Assembly (NCBI GenBank): GCA_026692885.1
Contig: JAPLNJ010000723.1
Span: 5,555 to 69,554 of the forward strand
Origin: Planctomycetota bacterium
GTDB lineage: Bacteria; Planctomycetota; Planctomycetia; Pirellulales; Pirellulaceae
Direction of reading: 5' to 3'
DNA: 64,000 nt
Of the stretch, positions 38,675 to 46,517 are shown piece by piece. A program made the translations under genes and the position numbers. The notes under the pieces were generated by a model, which had not been told where the DNA came from, searched no databases, and saw nothing but the letters and a program-made list of their open reading frames with translations. Position 1 is the first letter of the stretch, and every line of letters begins with the position of its first letter.

Positions 38675-38992
38675 ATGATCAAGCTATCCTCGTTGGCAGT
38701 CGAAGTGCCCGGCCAGGTCAGTCTCCGTCGTCCACTCTTCTCCCCCACCAGACGCGAGATACCAGCATCCGTGGTCTGGGGAGGCTCGGACGGAAATGGC
38801 CAGAGAGCGTTGGGGGCGTTGAGGATTGTTTCCGGTCTCACGCCAGACATCGCCGGGCTGGTCGGCCGTATCCAGTCGCTAATCTCCGAGGGACTGACGG
38901 ACGAGGACATCGTGAAGCAACTCGAACTCTCTCCTGCGGCCGTCGCGGCTGTGGCTTACCTGCGGGAGCATGCCGACGATTTTTCATATTGA
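38675..38992 (+). CDS. Small protein with DUF433-like C-terminal helices
   Basis: 105 codons. The C-terminal half (DIAGLVGRIQSLISEGLTDE, then DIVKQLELSPAAVAAVAYLR) resembles the helical end of DUF433/VapB45-type antitoxin proteins, in which a short helix-turn-helix-like end follows a Gly-containing turn. The N-terminal half (SLAVEVPGQVSLRRPLF) is unconvincing, and no clear ribosome binding site precedes ATG 38675. It may be a truncated antitoxin. No toxin partner is visible. Confidence 0.35.
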   Translation: MIKLSSLAVEVPGQVSLRRPLFSPTRREIPASVVWGGSDGNGQRALGALRIVSGLTPDIAGLVGRIQSLISEGLTDEDIVKQLELSPAAVAAVAYLREHADDFSY

Positions 38993-39463
38993 GTGATGTG
39001 GCCAACAGGTCTCTGGCCGACAACAGAAAACGGGGGGCATACTGGACAGTGTGCTCGGCATGAAAATGGTCGCTCATGGAGGCTTTCCAGTTGCCGTTCG
39101 GTTCGGTTGCCCGCAGCCAGAACGTGGTGTGTTCTTCTGCCGTCCCAGAGTCGTGCGACGTCGCCTTCCCTGAGTTGGTACACGGACGGCTTCAACACGG
39201 TCCGCGCCCCACTTATGGTCTGGTCGAAAAGCATCTGCCCCGCACACTGCCTGACCAGCGGTCGCTCGGACTCAAGTGGTGAAGACGTCACGAGAAACAC
39301 TCGCTTCCAGGGAGTTGCGTGTAACTAATTGCGCCGCAGTGACTTATCTCCAGCGCTGTGCAGTCCGGCACCATCGTGCGTGCCGTTCGTCGAGTAGCCG
39401 AAACGTGGTCCCAAGAAATAGCGCCGACATTATCTGAAAACAGGAAGAGGGTGGAATCCATAA
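38993..39463. other. Stretch without a convincing gene
   Basis: About 470 bp between the small DUF433-like ORF and the excisionase/integrase remnants. A minus ORF at 38956-39300 has no recognisable features or good start. No RNA gene or strong hairpin was seen. Confidence 0.4.
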
Positions 39464-39522
39464 GTGGATCGCCCTTGGCCGGGAGGCGGAGTCCCGGCCG
39501 GCACGTCTGTACTGCCTGATCA

Positions 39523-39666
39523 ATGTCGTCGGCTACCGCCCAGACCACTCCGGTCACCAACGCCGAACAAGCGTTCCTGTCGCCTGAGGAGTTCGTTTGC
39601 CTCAGCGGCCTGTCGCTTTCGACCGTTCGGCGGTATCTCCAGGACGGGCGGTTGCCCCGAGCCCAA
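39523..39666 (+). pseudogene. Excisionase-type helix-turn-helix protein, 5' fragment
   Basis: ATG 39523 begins a 48-codon stretch with [20 protein letters not shown], then [12 protein letters not shown], the HTH_17/excisionase family pattern (choose, layer, shape of a MerR-like wing). The expected C-terminal end (conserved basic/wing residues after GRLP) is absent, and the DNA continues into the integrase reading frame two bases out of phase near 39655. In intact elements an excisionase gene precedes its integrase, as here. Confidence 0.65.
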
Positions 39667-40447
39667 GGATTACGCCCACAAAACGCAATCGAACGAACTA
39701 ATCACACTCAAGCAGGCCGTGAAGTGGCTGATCAAGCAGGGGCACCTGCAGGGGATGAAGCCGATCGAGCTGAGTATTCGCAAGGCCGAAGGCGATCGGG
39801 CCTACTGCTACCGAAGCGAGGAGGTGCGGGCGATGTTGGAGCATTGTCGCGCCAACGAAAGCTTGCGCTGGCTGGCCAATGTGATTATCGCGATTGCCTG
39901 CACAGGCCTGCGTATCGCTGAACTGGCGTCGTTGCGTTGGACGGATCTGAACTTGGAGAATGTCCGCCTAACGTTGACCGACGAGACGGGCAGGCCAGTT
40001 GTAAAAGGGCGCAAACGACGCGAACTAAAGAGCGGCCGAAGCCGCTCCTTCCCCATTCACCCGGACCTGCTTAGCGTCTTGCAGGGGATGCCGCGTAGCG
40101 ACGCTTACGTCTTCCACGGACCGCGTGGCGGCCGTTTGAAGCCCGACACTGTGCGTCGGATTCTCGTCCGCGAAGTCATCGAGCCACTGACTGAGCAGTT
40201 CCCCTCACCCAACGACGAGAAGGGCTTCCGGGACGGACGCCTCCACAGCTTTCGTCATTACTTCTGCTCGACGTGCGCCAACAGCCGTGTGCCCGAAAGG
40301 ATGGTCATGGATTGGCTGGGGCATGTGGACAGCGAGATGGTCAGAATCTATTATCACTTACACGACCGGGAGGCCCGCCAGCAAATGGCTGGCTTGGACT
40401 TCCTGGGCGGCGCCGGCGGACGTTCCGCAGGCGATGGTTGTCAGTAG
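39656..40447 (+). pseudogene. Tyrosine recombinase (phage/island integrase), N-terminally truncated
   Basis: The catalytic domain appears complete: [20 protein letters not shown] gives the first Arg, [19 protein letters not shown] the beta-sheet/Lys region, [16 protein letters not shown] the His-x-x-Arg pair, and [17 protein letters not shown] the second His and the nucleophilic Tyr. The N-terminal SAM-like core-binding domain is present only from [20 protein letters not shown], so 100 or more residues are missing, and no start belongs to it (a later in-frame ATG is at 39755). It ends 167 bp from the 3' end of a tRNA-Ser gene, the classic arrangement of an integrated island. Confidence 0.78.
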
Positions 40448-40516
40448 GTTGTTTTTTCAGAATAGGGAGGTTGTCGAGCCAGCACTTGCTGGCGTTCGTG
40501 ACGCTTGGCGGCACGC

Positions 40517-40555
40517 TGATTGACACAGTCTTGTGACAGTTAACTGTGTCAATCA
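40517..40555. repeat. Perfect 13-bp inverted repeat between integrase and tRNA-Ser
   Basis: TGATTGACACAGT at 40517-40529 and ACTGTGTCAATCA at 40543-40555, with a 13-base loop that itself contributes to a second palindrome (ACAGTTAACTGT). No T-run follows on either strand, so it is not a clear terminator. It may be a recombinase or excisionase binding site, or an mRNA 3' hairpin of the integrase. Confidence 0.7.
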
Positions 40556-40613
40556 AAAACGCCGCCGCAACTGCCTGTTACACAAGCCTTTGCGACGGCG
40601 CTGTCAGTCAAGG

Positions 40614-40695
40614 CGGAGGGCACGGGAGTCGAACCCGCAACCCCTTACGGGGCACCACATCTCCAATGTGGCCGCTCACCATTCGCTTACCCTCC
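40614..40695 (-). tRNA. tRNA-Ser (anticodon GGA)
   Basis: The minus strand folds as a class II tRNA: acceptor stem GGAGGGT/GCCCTCC (7 bp, one G-U), anticodon stem CCACA/TGTGG with loop TTGGAGA giving anticodon GGA, a long variable arm (GCCCC/GGGG), and T arm GCGGG-TTCGACT-CCCGT. Discriminator G. CCA is not encoded. The 3' end faces the integrase remnant, so this tRNA is a probable attB site. Confidence 0.92.
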
Positions 40696-40717
40696 AAAAC
40701 ACAGCAATTTGTTACTT

Positions 40718-41026
40718 CTACGTTTCTCGTGTACCCCCTATTGTACCATTTGCACGATTCAACCCGTCAGCTCCAAGCAATCCACCATCAGTGTAGCACA
40801 CCAACTTCACCAACGGAAACACCGCAATACCGAACCCGGGAAACCAGCTGCGCAGCGCTACCTCGCAGCGCACCAAATTCGAGAGCGGGCTATCGTCTTC
40901 TCCAGCGGCCGTTCTGCTGTTGCGTCGATTAGCCACAGCTTCGCCCTCAGTTGCGTACCAGAACGCGCCACGCGGGTCAACAAACGCTACGTGACGCTCC
41001 CCCACTTTTATATCGACAATCAGCAT
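40718..41026 (-). CDS. NERD-like (nuclease-related domain) small protein or fragment
   Basis: 102 residues from ATG 41026. LIVDIKVGERHVAFVDPRGA, then FWYATEGEAVANRRNSRTAA and SNLVRCEVALRSWF, recall the first strands of NERD/Holliday-junction-resolvase-like domains, where a V-(E/D)-x-K motif (here VDIK) and a following helix with conserved Arg are found. The codons upstream (FPVVAGGVWFN) also look coding, so the start may be lost. The last residues (GADGLNRANGTIGGTRET) look like read-out. Probably a fragment of a larger nuclease-related protein. Identification is weak. Confidence 0.35.
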   Translation of the reverse strand: MLIVDIKVGERHVAFVDPRGAFWYATEGEAVANRRNSRTAAGEDDSPLSNLVRCEVALRSWFPGFGIAVFPLVKLVCYTDGGLLGADGLNRANGTIGGTRET

Positions 41027-41091
41027 GTTGAACCAGACCCCTCCCGCGACAACTGGAAACGTAAGACAGCGGAAACGTCATTCGGGAGTCA

Positions 41092-41233
41092 TGTAGGCCG
41101 GAACGAGGTCGCGCAAGGCCATGCCGGAACCGCGCAACCGACGCTCGCAGGAAGAACCCGCTTGGTGCAGACGCCACGCGCCGGAAGCGACCGAAGCTCC
41201 GGCAGTGTTTCCGGTTGCTTGTTCCGGCCTACA
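41092..41233. repeat. REPIN/MITE-like element
   Basis: TGTAGGCCGGAAC at 41092-41104 and its perfect complement GTTCCGGCCTACA at 41221-41233 bound a 142-bp stretch with further GGCC/CCGG-rich short inverted segments. No coding capacity; typical of mobile palindromic repeats. Confidence 0.6.
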
Positions 41234-41800
41234 GGAGTATGAATAATCCGGGGGCATTCGGGTCGGAGAATGTTTCATGGGTCAGCTCACGGCTTGGGTT
41301 GGTTCCCGACGCAGAGTTAGGACAGAAGGCGAGGTCCGGGGCACGATCCGCCAGGCCGGCGTGCCTTCTTGCCACCGCTCGCGGCCTTCTTGAACCAACG
41401 CTGTTGCTCCACCAAGCCGGAGGTAGCAACGCTCACGAAATAACTTCCTCATTCCAACAAGCCAGTCGTTGATCGCTGGCCGAAGGTTCCGGTTCTGCGA
41501 GTTGGATGCCACGGGCTCGCCCCGTGGAGGCTCACGTTTCTCGCTACACTAGGCGGCCCAACTCGCCCCTTCCTATTTCGTGGGTGTTGCTAGGTTGGCC
41601 TTTTCAGGCCGATCGGGACGGTCTGGGAAGACCATCCTACATTAAGTTGGGTAAGGACCGGACGGACGGTGCGCGAGCGGTGGTCCTGGGGCTTGCACCC
41701 CGGCTCACGGGATCTTCGGCGTCGAGTCACGCGAGTCCGCCGTTGTCCAGCAGTTCCTGACGCAGCGCGAGCCGTTTCGGCTCGTTCATATTGACTTCCG
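41234..41800. other. Repeat-rich intergenic stretch
   Basis: About 570 bp with hairpin-forming motifs such as CCACGGGCTCGCCCCGTGG near 41508 and GGGACGGTCTGGGAAGACC near 41616, which look like members of dispersed repeat families. A minus ORF at 41282-41512 has mixed coding character (LRPAINDWLVGMRKLF) but no recognisable relation. No clear gene. Confidence 0.45.
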
Positions 41801-41905
41801 ATCAGGAACCGGCGGATAGCGCCGTGCCGCTCACGATCAGGAATCGGCGGCTAGCGCCGTGCCGCTCACAATCAGGAACCGGTGGCTAGAGCCATTCCGC
41901 TCACC
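41801..41905. repeat. Three tandem 35-bp repeats
   Basis: Units at 41801-41835, 41836-41870 and 41871-41905 each begin ATCAGGAA and contain CGG(C/T)GG..AG(C/A)GCC followed by CCGCTCAC. Units one and two differ at three or four positions; unit three is more diverged. The inverse of the same motif (GTGAGCCGCAAGGCGCTAGC) appears at 46433. No spacers, so not CRISPR. Confidence 0.75.
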
Positions 41906-41951
41906 CATTTCTTGAACGATGCTTACGGCAATCCGCTGCTTCCGCGCACAG

Positions 41952-42266
41952 TCAGCGGTCTGAGGGACCTGGGTGGGCCAGCCTCTTCTTCCAGTAGCCC
42001 GGCTTGCGGTGATGATGCATCATCGCGACGATGACGATCTCGTCCGCTTCAACGTGCTAGAGCACATCGTAGGGAAACCGTCGCGTGGGACAGCGACGGA
42101 TGTTGGCGGAGATTCTCGCCCAGGTCGTCGGACAATCGGTAATCCTCCGGAGCGTGATCTGCACCGCGGAAGAAAATTCCGCCCCCAGGCCAACACGCTG
42201 ATCATCGTAGTAGCGCACGGCGTCTTCCAAATCAGCTCGGGCAGGTTCGAGAAACGAGATCTTCAT
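41952..42266 (-). pseudogene. ParE/RelE-type toxin with an in-frame TAG at codon 70
   Basis: ATG 42266 overlaps the antitoxin stop (ATGA). The product MKISFLEPARADLEDAVRYY, then DDQRVGLGAEFSSAVQITLR and RRCPTRRFPYDVL, is typical of ParE toxins. TAG at 42057-42059 takes the place where homologues usually have Tyr (RFPY.V.Y), and the same frame continues with HVEADEIVIVAMMHHHRKPG, YWKKRL, the normal toxin C terminus, to TGA at 41952. So a single base change interrupts an otherwise full 103-residue toxin. Unless the codon is suppressed, the toxin lacks its conserved C-terminal strand and is probably inactive. Confidence 0.82.
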
Positions 42267-42496
42267 GTCTGGGCGGGACGATTGATCGAACGGAAAACCT
42301 CGTCGGCCGTAACCGCGGCGATCTTGCCAGCCTGGTAATCCGCCAGTCGGTGCTCGGCTTCCTCGGCCCAAGCGGTGGCCACTGCGGCTCGATCCGGCTG
42401 TTCCAAGCTTTCCAGCAACCGATCCGCCACGACAGCGCGCGACTCGGCCGGCAAAGCGAGTGCGACATGGAGCACGGATTCGACTTCTGCGTTCAT
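42263..42496 (-). CDS. Addiction-module antitoxin (PF09720-like)
   Basis: 77 residues from ATG 42496, with GAGGAAGAG upstream. The sequence VLHVALALPAESRAVVADRL, LESLEQPDRAAVATAWAEEA and EHRLADYQAG...EVFRSI is the standard pattern of the putative addiction module (Unstab_antitox) family. It is followed with ATGA overlap by the ParE-like toxin, so the pair is translationally coupled. The antitoxin appears intact even though its toxin carries a stop codon, a common end state of a dying TA module. Confidence 0.87.
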   Translation of the reverse strand: MNAEVESVLHVALALPAESRAVVADRLLESLEQPDRAAVATAWAEEAEHRLADYQAGKIAAVTADEVFRSINRPAQT

Positions 42497-42597
42497 CACT
42501 CTCTTCCTCACAAGAACTCAACGTATCTCCCGACAGACCGTGCCAAGTCGCAGGATTAACGCATTGTAACCGGAAGAGGTCGGCACGGACAGCCGAT

Positions 42598-42810
42598 ATG
42601 GGTAGGATCGCGGCATGCCCAAAACCGCGCGAGCTGCTTTTGTGTAATAATCCAGGCGGTCTGACTTGGTACGCGCTGGCCAAACAGGCCGGCATACCCA
42701 ACTCGAATACGGTCCGGGATATCGAACAGGGACGCGATGTCAAACTTGCCAACTTGCAGGCGGTCGCAAAGGTCCTCGACTTATCCGTCGAACTGGTCGA
42801 AATTGCCTAA
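42598..42810 (+). CDS. Small Xre-family helix-turn-helix protein
   Basis: 70 residues from ATG 42598. GLTWYALAKQAGIPNSNTVR, then DIEQGRDVKLANLQAVAKVL, DLSVELVEIA is the HTH_3/Xre fold with its two recognition helices and the capping helix. The N-terminal part (GRIAACPKPRELLLCNNP) is unusual, so the start or first helix may be altered. It faces the toxin-antitoxin genes divergently and could be a regulator, but no operator is obvious. Confidence 0.6.
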   Translation: MGRIAACPKPRELLLCNNPGGLTWYALAKQAGIPNSNTVRDIEQGRDVKLANLQAVAKVLDLSVELVEIA

Positions 42811-43081
42811 GCTCTGGCCGAAGCCCAAGATACCGTTTGGTGCTGGACGTGTACAGCCGTCCCGCGTGCTGCACGAAACGGTGTTGCAACCCGGAAGGAC
42901 GCCGTAAATGCGCGGAGAGGATGTACTTCACTACGTCGTAAGCAACACCCTCCGGCAACCAACGTTTGGCCCAGGCGACGATTGGCCCCAGGCGGTCCTC
43001 GTACTGGCGATGCACCGCCCGGGCACAACCTTCGTAGATCTGCAACACGGGTTCCGGGGCGGTGACCGCCGACTTGTGAAG

Positions 43082-44905
43082 CTAGCCGGTGAAGTACAGG
43101 TAGGCCCCTAGAATGCACAGCAAGATAAAGGCGGAGGCCAGCACGTCGCGCCAGTCCCAGCTTTCGCGAGTCAGGCGGCGGTCTTCCGCCGAGGCTGTTC
43201 CAAACGTCAGGCCCTTGATTCGCTCGTAGTTCGGCGCTTCCGTCAGGTAACTCACTCCGACCATGGTCACCGCCGACACGAAGGTAATCAGCAGGCTGAA
43301 GTACTGGAAATAGATGTTGTTGACGATCCACAGGAACGAATGCTCGGTGTATCCAATGGCCACTTCACCCTGGTAGCCGAACATCCCCAACGTCACGGGC
43401 GTATCGACTGCCATCCGGAAGATTCCCAGAATAAAGCCCACCACCATCGCGGCGACACAGCCCTTGCTATTGAGCCGCTTGGAGAATACGCCGAAGAAGA
43501 ACACGACAAACATGGGTGGGAAGAAGTAACTTTGCACGGCCTGCAAGTAGTAGTACAAGCCGCGCGCGTTTTCGATGACCGGAAGCCAGGCCAGGGCGAT
43601 CAGCACCATGACTCCGGTGGCCAGTCGCCCCGTGCGCACCAGTTGGTGCTGTGTGGCCCGGGGCTTCCACTTCGCATACAGGTCCAAGGTGAACAGGGTC
43701 GAGCAGGCGTTGAACACGCCCGCCAACGAGCCCATCAGCGCCGAGAGCAGGCCCGCCACGACGATGCCCCGCAACCCGGCTGGCAGCAGGTACTGCACCA
43801 TCAGCGGGAAGGCGGCCTGTGCCTGTTCCTGACCGATGTTGCCGTTGCGGAACAATGCGGCGGTAAGTTCCGGCACTTTACCGCTCTTGGCCAGGGCAAA
43901 GCACACCAGGCCCGGGACGATGAACAAGTAGATCGGGAGGAGCTTGAGCAGGCCGGCGCAAATACTTCCGCGGCGGGCCGTCTGCTGATTGGCAGCGCCC
44001 AAGGCCCGCTGCTCGATGTACTGATCCGTGCACCAGTACCACAAGCCACCCATCGGCGCGCACAGGAGCATCCCCAGCCAGGGAAAATAGCCGTTGAAAT
44101 ACCAGGCCATGCGACCGGGCTCCTTCACCGGCTCCCAGGTCCCCTCGACACCCGGCGGAACCAACGGTTTCCATAAGTTGAACATGTCCGATCCGCAAAT
44201 CTGACGCAGCTCCGTCCAGCCGCCCAATTGGATCAGCCCGTAGGTCGTCAGCAGCGCCGAGCCGAGGATCAGAATAATGGCCTGCACGGAGTCGTTGTAG
44301 GCCACGGCGCGCATTCCGCCCAGGCTGGTGTACAAGCCGGTCAACACAAGCACGAGTACCGAGCCGAGCCAAAAGCTGTTGATTGAAATCCCGCCGACGG
44401 ACAAATGCATCTCCGGCAACAGCGTACGGAAGACCACGCCGCCCGCGTAGATGCCGACCGCGATCTTGGAGACGATGAACGTGACCAGCGACACGATCGA
44501 CAGCACGTAGCGCGACGCGGGCGAGAACCGCCGCTCCAAGAACTCCGGCATGGTGAACACCAGCGAGCGAGCGTAGAAGGGCACGAAGACCCACGCCAGC
44601 ACCAGCAAGCACCAGGCGTGCAGCTCGAAATGGGCCATCGCCACGCCGTCGGTGGCACCTGAACCGGCCAGCCCCACCACATGTTCCGAGCCGATATTCG
44701 AGGCGAAAATCGAGGCGCCGACGACCCACCAGCCGAGATTGCGGCCGGCGAGGAAGTAATCGGCGGTCGTGTCCTTGTTCTTTCGCACGACCCACCAGGC
44801 CACTCCCAACAGGATGCCGAAGTAGAGGGCGATCATCAGCCAGTCGAGACCGACCAAGGTGGGACCTGTTGACGCCGCAGCATAGAGTGGTACGAGGTTG
44901 GTCAT
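43082..44905 (-). CDS. Sodium/solute symporter (SSS family, SGLT-like)
   Basis: 607 residues from ATG 44905. Strongly hydrophobic with about 13-14 membrane segments. Family hallmarks: DTTADYFLAGRNLGWWVVGA, SIFASNIGSEHVVGLAGSGA (Na+ site region), GGMRAVAYNDSVQAIILILG, and WYWCTDQYIEQRALGAAN, the SGLT/SMCT-type signature. It would import a sugar or similar solute with Na+ across the cytoplasmic membrane. The long C-terminal part ends with a final helix (ILLCILGAYLYFTG). Length matches SGLT-like bacterial members. Substrate is not predictable. It is a single gene; the upstream region is filled by MITE-like repeats. Confidence 0.9.
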   Translation of the reverse strand: MTNLVPLYAAASTGPTLVGLDWLMIALYFGILLGVAWWVVRKNKDTTADYFLAGRNLGWWVVGASIFASNIGSEHVVGLAGSGATDGVAMAHFELHAWCLLVLAWVFVPFYARSLVFTMPEFLERRFSPASRYVLSIVSLVTFIVSKIAVGIYAGGVVFRTLLPEMHLSVGGISINSFWLGSVLVLVLTGLYTSLGGMRAVAYNDSVQAIILILGSALLTTYGLIQLGGWTELRQICGSDMFNLWKPLVPPGVEGTWEPVKEPGRMAWYFNGYFPWLGMLLCAPMGGLWYWCTDQYIEQRALGAANQQTARRGSICAGLLKLLPIYLFIVPGLVCFALAKSGKVPELTAALFRNGNIGQEQAQAAFPLMVQYLLPAGLRGIVVAGLLSALMGSLAGVFNACSTLFTLDLYAKWKPRATQHQLVRTGRLATGVMVLIALAWLPVIENARGLYYYLQAVQSYFFPPMFVVFFFGVFSKRLNSKGCVAAMVVGFILGIFRMAVDTPVTLGMFGYQGEVAIGYTEHSFLWIVNNIYFQYFSLLITFVSAVTMVGVSYLTEAPNYERIKGLTFGTASAEDRRLTRESWDWRDVLASAFILLCILGAYLYFTG

Positions 44906-44963
44906 AAGACTGGTTCGCTGGAGTTCTTTCTGTCCGTAGGGTTGGAAGGGAGACGCATTCTAC

Positions 44964-45104
44964 TGAGTCCTAGGTTGCTCATGGAAAACGAGAGAACGTG
45001 GATTGGGAGGGCGACGCTCCCGCGGAGCCGTGGGCCGTCCCTGACGGCCCGCTCCGGCTCGGCAGGAGCCTCGCCCTCCCATGCCATTGGTAACCTAGGA
45101 CTCA
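44964..45104. repeat. MITE-like element with 13-bp terminal inverted repeats
   Basis: TGAGTCCTAGGTT at 44964-44976 and AACCTAGGACTCA at 45092-45104 are perfect complements. Inside, a second inverted pair (GGGAGGGCGACGCTCC near 45005 and GGAGCCTCGCCCTCCC near 45066) makes a large GC-rich hairpin. 141 bp, no coding capacity. Confidence 0.7.
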
Positions 45105-45415
45105 ATAAGGGAACCAAAATCGGTGTTGCTGACCCACGTGGGCGGACTGTTTCTCACCAGTCCAGGCCTTGATCGTACCCTTGCGAAGTGTGCTAGCTAA
45201 GGGGTGGCTGGCGCAGAGTGACCAAGGCCCGTTTTCTTGACAGTGGTTCCGCCAATCGACAGGTTCCCGCCAGCCGATCTTGTCTGCCGGTGTCGACACG
45301 ATTCTTGCTCCTGAATGTTGCAGATCTCCGGCTCGTGCTAGTACCCAACGATGTCTTGGCCCCTGCGCGCAAAGAATGAGACTTAACGGTTCAGCAGAGA
45401 CGGGGCGTGAGACAC

Positions 45416-45511
45416 GGGGTCAGACGTACAGATTTCAGTTTTCGCGGTTGTGTGCCCAAGCCTGGGAAAAGCCTTATGCCCGCGAAAACTGAAATCTGTA
45501 CGTCTGACCCC
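45416..45511. repeat. 96-bp element with perfect 32-bp inverted arms
   Basis: Left arm 45416-45447 begins GGGGTCAGACGTACAG; right arm 45480-45511 is its exact complement and ends CTGTACGTCTGACCCC. A 32-base loop separates them. Outside, weaker complementarity (GGTT..CAG..GAGACGG at left, CCGTCTCAGCGAAACC at right) extends the hairpin to about 45387-45540. This resembles REP/RAYT- or MITE-type mobile hairpins. Confidence 0.85.
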
Positions 45512-45678
45512 AGCTGGCGGTCCGTCTCAGCGAAACCGTAAAACCCCATGCTTGACACCGATAACCCCGAACACCGTTTGGTGCTAGAATGTGCCGAGTG
45601 GCCGCGAAAATCCGGTCGCGGAATTGCAGGATTAGGCGGCGGAAGTTTTTTGCGTCCCACCGACTGAGGAATGTGACC

Positions 45679-46374
45679 ATGCCCAAGCCCCATAGCGAGC
45701 GACATCGCACCGATCGCATCGGCTGGTTGCGGGCGGCGGTGCTGGGTGCGAACGACGGCATCGTGTCGACGGCCAGTTTGGTGGTCGGCGTAGCAGCAGC
45801 GCAGGCGACGAGCCACGAAGTCCTGGTCGTGGGGGTCGCCGGCTTGGTCGCGGGGGCCATGGCGATGGCTGCCGGTGAGTACGTCTCGGTCAGTTCCCAG
45901 GCGGATACCGAACGGGCCGACATCGAACGCGAACGCCAGGAACTCCTCACAGACGAAGTGGCAGAGCTGGCGGAACTGGCGGCGATTTACGTCCAGCGCG
46001 GCCTTGACCCCGCGCTCGCGAAACAGGTCGCCGAGCAACTCACGGCCCATGACGCGCTAGCCGCCCATGCTCGCGACGAACTGGGCATTTCGGACACCTT
46101 CAGTGCACGGCCGGTGCAGGCGGCACTGGCCTCGGCGGGCACTTTTGCAGTGGGAGCTGCCATGCCCTTGCTGACAGTGGTCATGGTTCCCGACACGTAT
46201 CTCATCCCGATGGTCGCCGGAACGTCACTGGGTTTCCTCGCTCTCTTGGGCGGTTTGGCTGCGTTCGCTGGTGGCGCAAACGCGACGCGAGGCGCTCTCC
46301 GTGTCACATTCTGGGGGGCACTCGCCATGGCGTTGACCGCCGGCGTCGGGGCCTTGTTCGGTACGGCTGTGTGA
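45679..46374 (+). CDS. VIT1/CCC1-family metal transporter
   Basis: 231 residues from ATG 45679 (GAGGA nine bases upstream). The N terminus RIGWLRAAVLGANDGIVSTA, SLVVGVAAA and GLVAGAMAMAAGEYVSVSSQ, DTERADIERERQEL is the diagnostic VIT family pattern, with metal-binding Glu and Met residues after the first two membrane helices. A cytosolic helical part (LAAIYVQRGLDPALAKQVAE) precedes three further membrane helices. Family members move Fe(II) or Mn(II) out of the cytosol. It is complete and preceded by the 32-bp hairpin element. Confidence 0.9.
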   Translation: MPKPHSERHRTDRIGWLRAAVLGANDGIVSTASLVVGVAAAQATSHEVLVVGVAGLVAGAMAMAAGEYVSVSSQADTERADIERERQELLTDEVAELAELAAIYVQRGLDPALAKQVAEQLTAHDALAAHARDELGISDTFSARPVQAALASAGTFAVGAAMPLLTVVMVPDTYLIPMVAGTSLGFLALLGGLAAFAGGANATRGALRVTFWGALAMALTAGVGALFGTAV

Positions 46375-46432
46375 GGCTGTCGATCTTTGCGGCAGGCCAA
46401 CGCCCAAGGCCACTTACTTTGCATTCGGACAG

Positions 46433-46463
46433 GGTGAGCCGCAAGGCGCTAGCCGCGGGTTTC
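46433..46463. repeat. Single copy of the CGCTAGCCG-type dispersed repeat
   Basis: GTGAGCCGCAAGGCGCTAGC followed by CGCGGGTTTC, the reverse-complement form of the 35-bp unit tandemly repeated at 41801-41905. Confidence 0.55.
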
Positions 46464-46517
46464 AGGCGAGAAGACGCGGCAAGCGGCGTTGGGCCAAAGC
46501 CCCGCAACAGAACGGCA

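Noticed and set aside
40517..40555. Intrinsic terminator for the integrase
   Set aside because: Strong stem, but no U-run on either strand.
41801..41905. CRISPR array
   Set aside because: Units abut without spacers; this is a plain tandem repeat.
42740..43048. Minus ORF just after the symporter stop, in the same frame
   Set aside because: The symporter ends naturally with a final helix before TAG; the following residues show no relation that I recognise and no good start.
43082..43084. Genome-wide TAG reassignment suggested by two internal TAG codons
   Set aside because: The intact symporter gene terminates with TAG at its expected length, so TAG acts as stop here.
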